Part shown: positions 60,720 to 64,000 of the stretch, piece by piece
Numbering within the stretch: position 1 is the first letter of the stretch
How the letters are laid out: the number at the start of each line of letters is the position of its first letter
Source: Blautia parvula
GTDB taxonomy: Bacteria > Bacillota > Clostridia > Lachnospirales > Lachnospiraceae
Assembly: GCF_020215665.1 (NCBI RefSeq)
Contig: NZ_CP084061.1
Location: 4,741,001-4,805,000, forward strand
Length of the DNA stretch: 64,000 nucleotides
Reading direction: 5' to 3'
Notes under the pieces: model-generated
The model's input: the letters and a program-made list of their open reading frames with translations, nothing else
Databases searched by the model: none
What the model was told of the DNA's origin: nothing
Made by a program: the position numbers and the translations under genes

Positions 60720-62150
60720 ATGAAAACAAGTGAAGACGTGAGAAAACTGTGTGAGGAAAAGCAGATCCGTATGATAGACTTTAAAATGACGGATTTAAAC
60801 GGACGCTGGCGTCATGTGACAATTCCGGTGGAACGTTTTGATGATGACATTTTCGTCTATGGAATCGGTTTTGACGGTTCTAATTACGGTTATGCTCCTA
60901 TAGAAAAAAGTGATATGGTATTTATTCCGGACCCGGATACTGCCACAGTAGACCCATTTGCCGAGATTCCCACACTGACTATGTGCGGAAATGTCTGCAC
61001 CATAGGGGAAGATGAGAATCGGCCTTTTGACCAGTATCCCAGGAATGTGGCCCTCAAAGCAGTGGAATACATGAAGGAAGAGCAGATTGCTGACCGTATG
61101 GTGATTGGACCGGAGTTTGAATTTTATTTGCTGGACCATGTGAGTTATAATGTGACACCACAGAAGTGCAGCTACAGTATTGACACCAGGCAGGCGGAGT
61201 GGAACAGCGGCATAGACAACGGACAGAACAGCGGCTATCAGGTACCGTATCAAGGCGGCTACCACGCGGCAGCTCCCCAGGATGTGGGATACAATCTCAG
61301 AAGTAAAATGTGTATGCTTCTTGAGGACTGGGGCGTAAAGGTGAAATATCATCACCACGAGGTGGGCGGCCCGGGCCAGATGGAGATTGAGGTAGAGCTG
61401 GGCGATATGGTGGATATGGCAGATAAGACCATGATCGTAAAATATGTTCTGAAAAATGCAGCAGCCGCAGAAGGCAGAACCGTTACCTTCATGCCGAAAC
61501 CCATTTACAAAGAGGCCGGAAACGGTATGCACGTGCATATGCTGCTCATGAAGGACGGGGCTCCCATTTTCTACGACAAAGACGGATATTCGGGGCTGAG
61601 CGATACAGCGCACTATTTTATCGGCGGTCTGCTCAGACATATTGCGTCCCTGTGCGCGTTTACCAACCCCTCCACCAACTCTTTCAAACGCCTCGTACCC
61701 GGTTATGAAGCGCCTGTGACCATCGGATATGCAACATCGAACAGAAGTGCTGTCATCCGTATTCCGGCTTATGCCAAGAAACCGGAGGCCAAGAGGTTTG
61801 AACTGCGCAACCCGGATGCCACAGCAAATCCGTATTATGCCTATTCCGCCATTCTCATGGCAGGCCTGGACGGAATCAGGAATAAGATAGACCCGCGCGA
61901 GCACGGATGGGGTCCGTTTGACTGCAACCTGTATTCCCTGTCCCCTGAGGAGCAGAAGAAGATACAGAGTCTGCCCCATTCCATGGGAGAGGCCCTGGAC
62001 GCTTTGGAGAATGACCACGATTACCTGACAGCAGGCGGTGTCTTCCCTCAGCGTCTCATTGATATCTGGCTGGAAAGGAAGAGGAAGGAGCTGCAGGAGA
62101 TCGAGCAGATTCCAAGCCCTTCAGAATTTAAATATTATTATGATCTGTAA
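60720..62150 (+). CDS. glnA: Glutamine synthetase, type I
   Basis: The enzyme makes glutamine from glutamate and ammonia with ATP. The 476-aa protein has the N-terminal MIDFKMTDLNGRWRHVTIP, the active-site segment DGSNYGYAPIEKSDM, the metal-binding GPEFEFYLLD, the ATP-side NGMHVHMLLMKDG and the NRSAVIRIP region. The C-terminal adenylylation-loop segment NLYSLSPEE (Tyr405) resembles the GSI-beta type. GGGGG precedes ATG 60720. It follows the 153-bp repeat and is not adjacent to a GlnR-type regulator. Confidence 0.95.
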   Translation: MKTSEDVRKLCEEKQIRMIDFKMTDLNGRWRHVTIPVERFDDDIFVYGIGFDGSNYGYAPIEKSDMVFIPDPDTATVDPFAEIPTLTMCGNVCTIGEDENRPFDQYPRNVALKAVEYMKEEQIADRMVIGPEFEFYLLDHVSYNVTPQKCSYSIDTRQAEWNSGIDNGQNSGYQVPYQGGYHAAAPQDVGYNLRSKMCMLLEDWGVKVKYHHHEVGGPGQMEIEVELGDMVDMADKTMIVKYVLKNAAAAEGRTVTFMPKPIYKEAGNGMHVHMLLMKDGAPIFYDKDGYSGLSDTAHYFIGGLLRHIASLCAFTNPSTNSFKRLVPGYEAPVTIGYATSNRSAVIRIPAYAKKPEAKRFELRNPDATANPYYAYSAILMAGLDGIRNKIDPREHGWGPFDCNLYSLSPEEQKKIQSLPHSMGEALDALENDHDYLTAGGVFPQRLIDIWLERKRKELQEIEQIPSPSEFKYYYDL

Positions 62151-62159
62151 ATAGACAAC

Positions 62160-62196
62160 ATCACAGGCGGGATCCCGTTAAAATCCCGCCTGTGAT
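62160..62196 (+). promoter_or_regulatory. Perfect 14-bp hairpin after glnA
   Basis: ATCACAGGCGGGAT (62160-62173) pairs with ATCCCGCCTGTGAT (62183-62196). AAAGGAGAC follows rather than a T run, so a Rho-independent terminator is unlikely on this strand. It may stabilise the glnA message or limit read-through to the small genes downstream. Confidence 0.55.
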
Positions 62197-62216
62197 AAAG
62201 GAGACGGAGGTACAGC

Positions 62217-62489
62217 ATGGAGAACACGGGTAACCAGCCCAGGCGCTTCTGCAGAAAATGCCTTCTTCAGGACATGGATGAAGGACAGTATTTTGATGAC
62301 ATGCGCAGATACATAGATAATCTGGATGAAGATCTGAAGGTATCTTCACAGCTCTATGATGAGCGGCTTGCCTTCTGCAGAAAATGTGATAACTTAATAA
62401 GCGGAATGTGCAGAGTCTGCGGCTGTTTTGTGGAGATGCGCGCTGTTATGAAGAAGAACGGTTGTCCGGGGATTCCGAAGAAATGGTGA
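62217..62489 (+). CDS. DUF6171-type zinc-ribbon small protein
   Basis: The 90-aa protein has three CxxC pairs: CRKC near residue 12, CRKC near 54, and CRVCGC near 65, with a final GCP. This suggests two small zinc sites. The middle (GQYFDDMRRYIDNLDEDLKVSSQLYDERLA) is helical. It fits the DUF6171 group of Lachnospiraceae, of unknown function. ATG 62217 lies 10 nt after GGAG. The next gene is 15 bp downstream and probably cotranscribed. Confidence 0.8.
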   Translation: MENTGNQPRRFCRKCLLQDMDEGQYFDDMRRYIDNLDEDLKVSSQLYDERLAFCRKCDNLISGMCRVCGCFVEMRAVMKKNGCPGIPKKW

Positions 62490-62504
62490 GAAGGAGGAGC
62501 CAGC

Positions 62505-62888
62505 ATGAAGTTTGAAGAAGATTATGTCATGAGAATGATAAAGGATATGGTGAAAGCATTGGCCAGTGTTGTTTTCGGAAAGAGATTTACGGAATATGAA
62601 GTGGAGGAGGAAAAAGCCGACGACACGGATTTTCTCTACCGTGACATTATTGAGATGGCAGACAGGGGAAAGATCAACGAGGCGGAAAACATACTTCTCA
62701 CGGATATGGACCGGACGGACAAAAGATACATGGAAATGGCCATGAGCTTTTATCTTCATATCAACAAATACACAGATGAGTTTCTGTCAGCCAACGGCTA
62801 CAGCCGCCAGGAAATCCTGGACGGGGTGGAGGCATTGGCTGAGGCAAATGGCATCATAGGACTGGACGGACTGTCTGACGGATTATAA
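62505..62888 (+). CDS. DUF6483-type small protein
   Basis: The 127-aa protein resembles the DUF6483 family. It is all-helical and acidic, opening MKFEEDYVMRMIKDMVKALASVVFGKRFTEYEV and later NEAENILLTDMDRTDKRYMEMAMSFYLHINKYTDEFL, which resembles a tetratricopeptide-like helix pair. No catalytic motif is visible. ATG 62505 follows AAGGAGGAGCC. It shares an operon with the DUF6171 gene. Function is unknown. Confidence 0.78.
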   Translation: MKFEEDYVMRMIKDMVKALASVVFGKRFTEYEVEEEKADDTDFLYRDIIEMADRGKINEAENILLTDMDRTDKRYMEMAMSFYLHINKYTDEFLSANGYSRQEILDGVEALAEANGIIGLDGLSDGL

Positions 62889-62922
62889 GTCAGATCGTCC
62901 GTTTTTTTTGTGCATATACCCC

Positions 62923-62957
62923 TTGACACATTATACTATGTAATGTATAGTATAATG
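62923..62957 (+). promoter_or_regulatory. PadR promoter with overlapping palindromic operator
   Basis: TTGACA (62923-62928) and TATAGT (62946-62951) are spaced by 17 bp. An 11-bp inverted repeat, CATTATACTAT (62929-62939) and ATAGTATAATG (62947-62957), lies across the spacer and -10 box. This is an ideal place for a PadR dimer to repress its own operon. Confidence 0.75.
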
Positions 62958-62974
62958 CATAAGGAGGCGATACC

Positions 62975-63298
62975 ATGGACACACAGCTAAAAAAAGGTTT
63001 TCTGGAATTTTGTGTTCTTGCTGCACTATACAGATCGGATTCCTACGGATACCAGATCATAAAAGACATATCCGTTTGTATTGAGATATCAGAATCGACG
63101 CTGTATCCCATATTAAAGCGTCTGGAGGCAAACGGATGCCTGGAGACATATTCTGTGGAGCACAACAGCCGACTGCGCAAGTATTACAGGATAACAGAGA
63201 CAGGGAAAGAACATATCCAGGAGTTTTTAAATGACTGGCAGCAAGTGACAGACATATATGAATTTGTGAAGGGAGCGGTTGAACATGAAGAAGGATGA
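62975..63298 (+). CDS. PadR-family transcriptional regulator
   Basis: The 107-aa protein is a winged-helix PadR regulator. The DNA-binding part is clear: MDTQLKKGFLEFCVLAALYRSDSYGYQIIKDIS, then ISESTLYPILKRLEANGCLETYSVEHNSRLRKYYRITETGKEHIQEFL. It is the short PadR type (about 105-110 aa) that represses small membrane-stress operons. ATG 62975 follows AAGGAGGCGAT. Its operator is probably the palindrome overlapping the promoter. It overlaps the next gene by 14 bp. Confidence 0.94.
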   Translation: MDTQLKKGFLEFCVLAALYRSDSYGYQIIKDISVCIEISESTLYPILKRLEANGCLETYSVEHNSRLRKYYRITETGKEHIQEFLNDWQQVTDIYEFVKGAVEHEEG

Positions 63299-63896
63299 AT
63301 TTTTAAGCAGTCTCGAACGGCTGCTGCGGAGCTTGAAAAGGGAGGAACGGAACAGATTCCTGTCCTACTACGCGGAAATGATCGAGGATTACATGGAGGA
63401 CGGATGTGAGGAGGAGGATGCCGTACAGCGGATCGGAAGTCCCGGTGAGATTGCACAGGAAATCCTCTCTGACAGGGAGACGCAGCCGGCACGGCCCACA
63501 CCCACATGGATGAAAATAGGTGTGATCGTTCTGCTGATACTTGGCTCACCTCTCTGGGGAAGCCTGGTCCTGGTTGCTATCTGCTGCGCACTGGCTGTTG
63601 TGATCATGGTAATGAGTGCCTATGTGATTATCTGGTGTATTCCCTTTATATTCGGGGTATTTTCTGTATCCAGTCTGGTACTGGCTGTAGTCAGTACGGT
63701 GGGTTCCGTGATAATAATGTTCCGGGACACAGCCACCGGTACGGTGCAGATGGGAGTCGGAATCCTGCTTGCAGGCATCTTTTTGGTGACAGCACTGCTT
63801 ACCTTGGAACTGGGCAAGAGATTTGTAGGTGTAACGAAAAAATTCAGCAGATGGCTTGCAGGTCTGTATCAGAAAAGGAGAGGTGTCAGAGCATGA
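63285..63896 (+). CDS. DUF1700 membrane protein
   Basis: The 203-aa protein has the DUF1700 start MKKDEFLSSLERLLRSLKREERNRFLSYYAEMIEDYMEDGCEEEDAVQRIGSPGEIAQEIL. About five hydrophobic segments follow (73-180). In Firmicutes such genes follow a PadR gene and precede a DUF4097-type protein, as an envelope-related operon. ATG 63285 is chosen over the TTG six bases upstream because GGGAG is at a suitable distance. Overlaps with both neighbours support an operon. Function is unknown. Confidence 0.9.
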   Translation: MKKDEFLSSLERLLRSLKREERNRFLSYYAEMIEDYMEDGCEEEDAVQRIGSPGEIAQEILSDRETQPARPTPTWMKIGVIVLLILGSPLWGSLVLVAICCALAVVIMVMSAYVIIWCIPFIFGVFSVSSLVLAVVSTVGSVIIMFRDTATGTVQMGVGILLAGIFLVTALLTLELGKRFVGVTKKFSRWLAGLYQKRRGVRA

Positions 63897-64000
63897 ATAT
63901 AAAATCATTAAAAAGTAAAATCCTTCTGGCCGGCATTATTTTCATGCTGGTCGGTACCACAGTAGGACTGATCGGTCTCGGTATGACCGGATTTGAACCG
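63893..64000 (+). CDS. Start of a membrane or exported protein (cut by right edge)
   Basis: The last 36 codons begin MNIKSLKSKILLAGIIFMLVGTTVGLIGLGMTGF, with a basic start and one hydrophobic segment. The ATG overlaps the stop of the DUF1700 gene by 4 bp (ATGA). By operon analogy a DUF4097-type protein is likely, but too little is present to say. Confidence 0.6.
   Translation, partial: MNIKSLKSKILLAGIIFMLVGTTVGLIGLGMTGFEP

Noticed and set aside
60795-62018. Long minus-strand open frame opposite glnA
   Set aside because: It is the mirror of a clearly conserved enzyme and its product has no protein-like motif order.
1-64000. CRISPR array, prophage, insertion sequence or rRNA genes
   Set aside because: No regularly spaced direct repeats, transposase, integrase, phage structural genes or rRNA segments are seen.

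Overview
The window is a stretch of chromosome from a Gram-positive, anaerobic gut-type Clostridia, most like a Lachnospiraceae (Blautia-like). This assignment is inferred from gene content: a nine-gene V-type ATPase operon, Tad pilus genes of the clostridial type (Flp1-like pilin, DUF5702, DUF6382-FHA), several Lachnospiraceae-type DUF genes, and strong AGGAGG ribosome binding sites. Most of the sequence has intermediate GC. A few islands are clearly AT-rich (about 4.1-6.0 kb, 23.1-25.2 kb and 57.7-58.8 kb) and look acquired.

Layout. 1-4.0 kb (minus): phosphate uptake operon pstS-pstC-pstA-pstB-phoU, with phoU running off the left edge. 4.27-5.97 kb: a lone AAA-ATPase/PD-(D/E)XK protein. 6.0-14.6 kb (minus): V-type ATPase, transcribed as stalk subunit-C-I-K-F-E-A-B-D. 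14.9-16.4 kb: trmB, a 47-aa microprotein, trxA and tRNA-Lys(CTT). 16.5-21.5 kb: SagB-like nitroreductase with a TetR regulator, a radical SAM protein with a flippase-like membrane protein, and an SDR enzyme. 21.6-23.1 kb (minus): YqeY-like protein and a TRIC/UPF0126 channel, separated by a structured intergenic element. 23.3-25.2 kb: an overlapping AAA ATPase plus DpnII/MboI-type nuclease pair, a candidate defence module. 25.3-26.7 kb: NSS transporter. 26.7-35.8 kb: a YesN/YesM-type two-component system (minus) divergent from a carbohydrate ABC operon with two paralogous binding proteins, two permeases and a GH172/DUF2961 enzyme. 35.9-43.8 kb: malic enzyme, acyltransferase, CapA-like phosphoesterase, cysK, MATE transporter, YbaK deacylase and an SGNH hydrolase. 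44.0-53.5 kb: one eleven-gene Tad pilus operon. 53.6-60.5 kb: rhomboid protease, orphan histidine kinase, HIT protein, an ECF-like sigma factor whose start region is out of frame, murG, a DUF4367 membrane protein, a small secreted protein and a beta-CASP nuclease. 60.7-64 kb: glutamine synthetase, two small DUF proteins, and a PadR-DUF1700 operon cut by the right edge.

How the genes work together. Pst imports phosphate and PhoU links uptake to signalling. The V-ATPase couples ATP to ion transport. The YesM/YesN pair probably senses a saccharide and controls the neighbouring ABC/GH172 operon. The Tad genes encode pilin, two prepilin peptidases, the motor ATPase, two membrane platform proteins, pseudopilin-like proteins and an FHA protein.

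The most interesting observations are: a PstS with circularly permuted motif order; the ATPase-nuclease pair at 23.3-25.2 kb; a canonical -1 slippery heptamer exactly where the sigma factor reading frame is broken; a TadC with an inserted Ig-like segment; a pseudopilin-like protein carrying two Cys-rich YH-C-CxxC repeats; and two kinds of palindromic intergenic elements.
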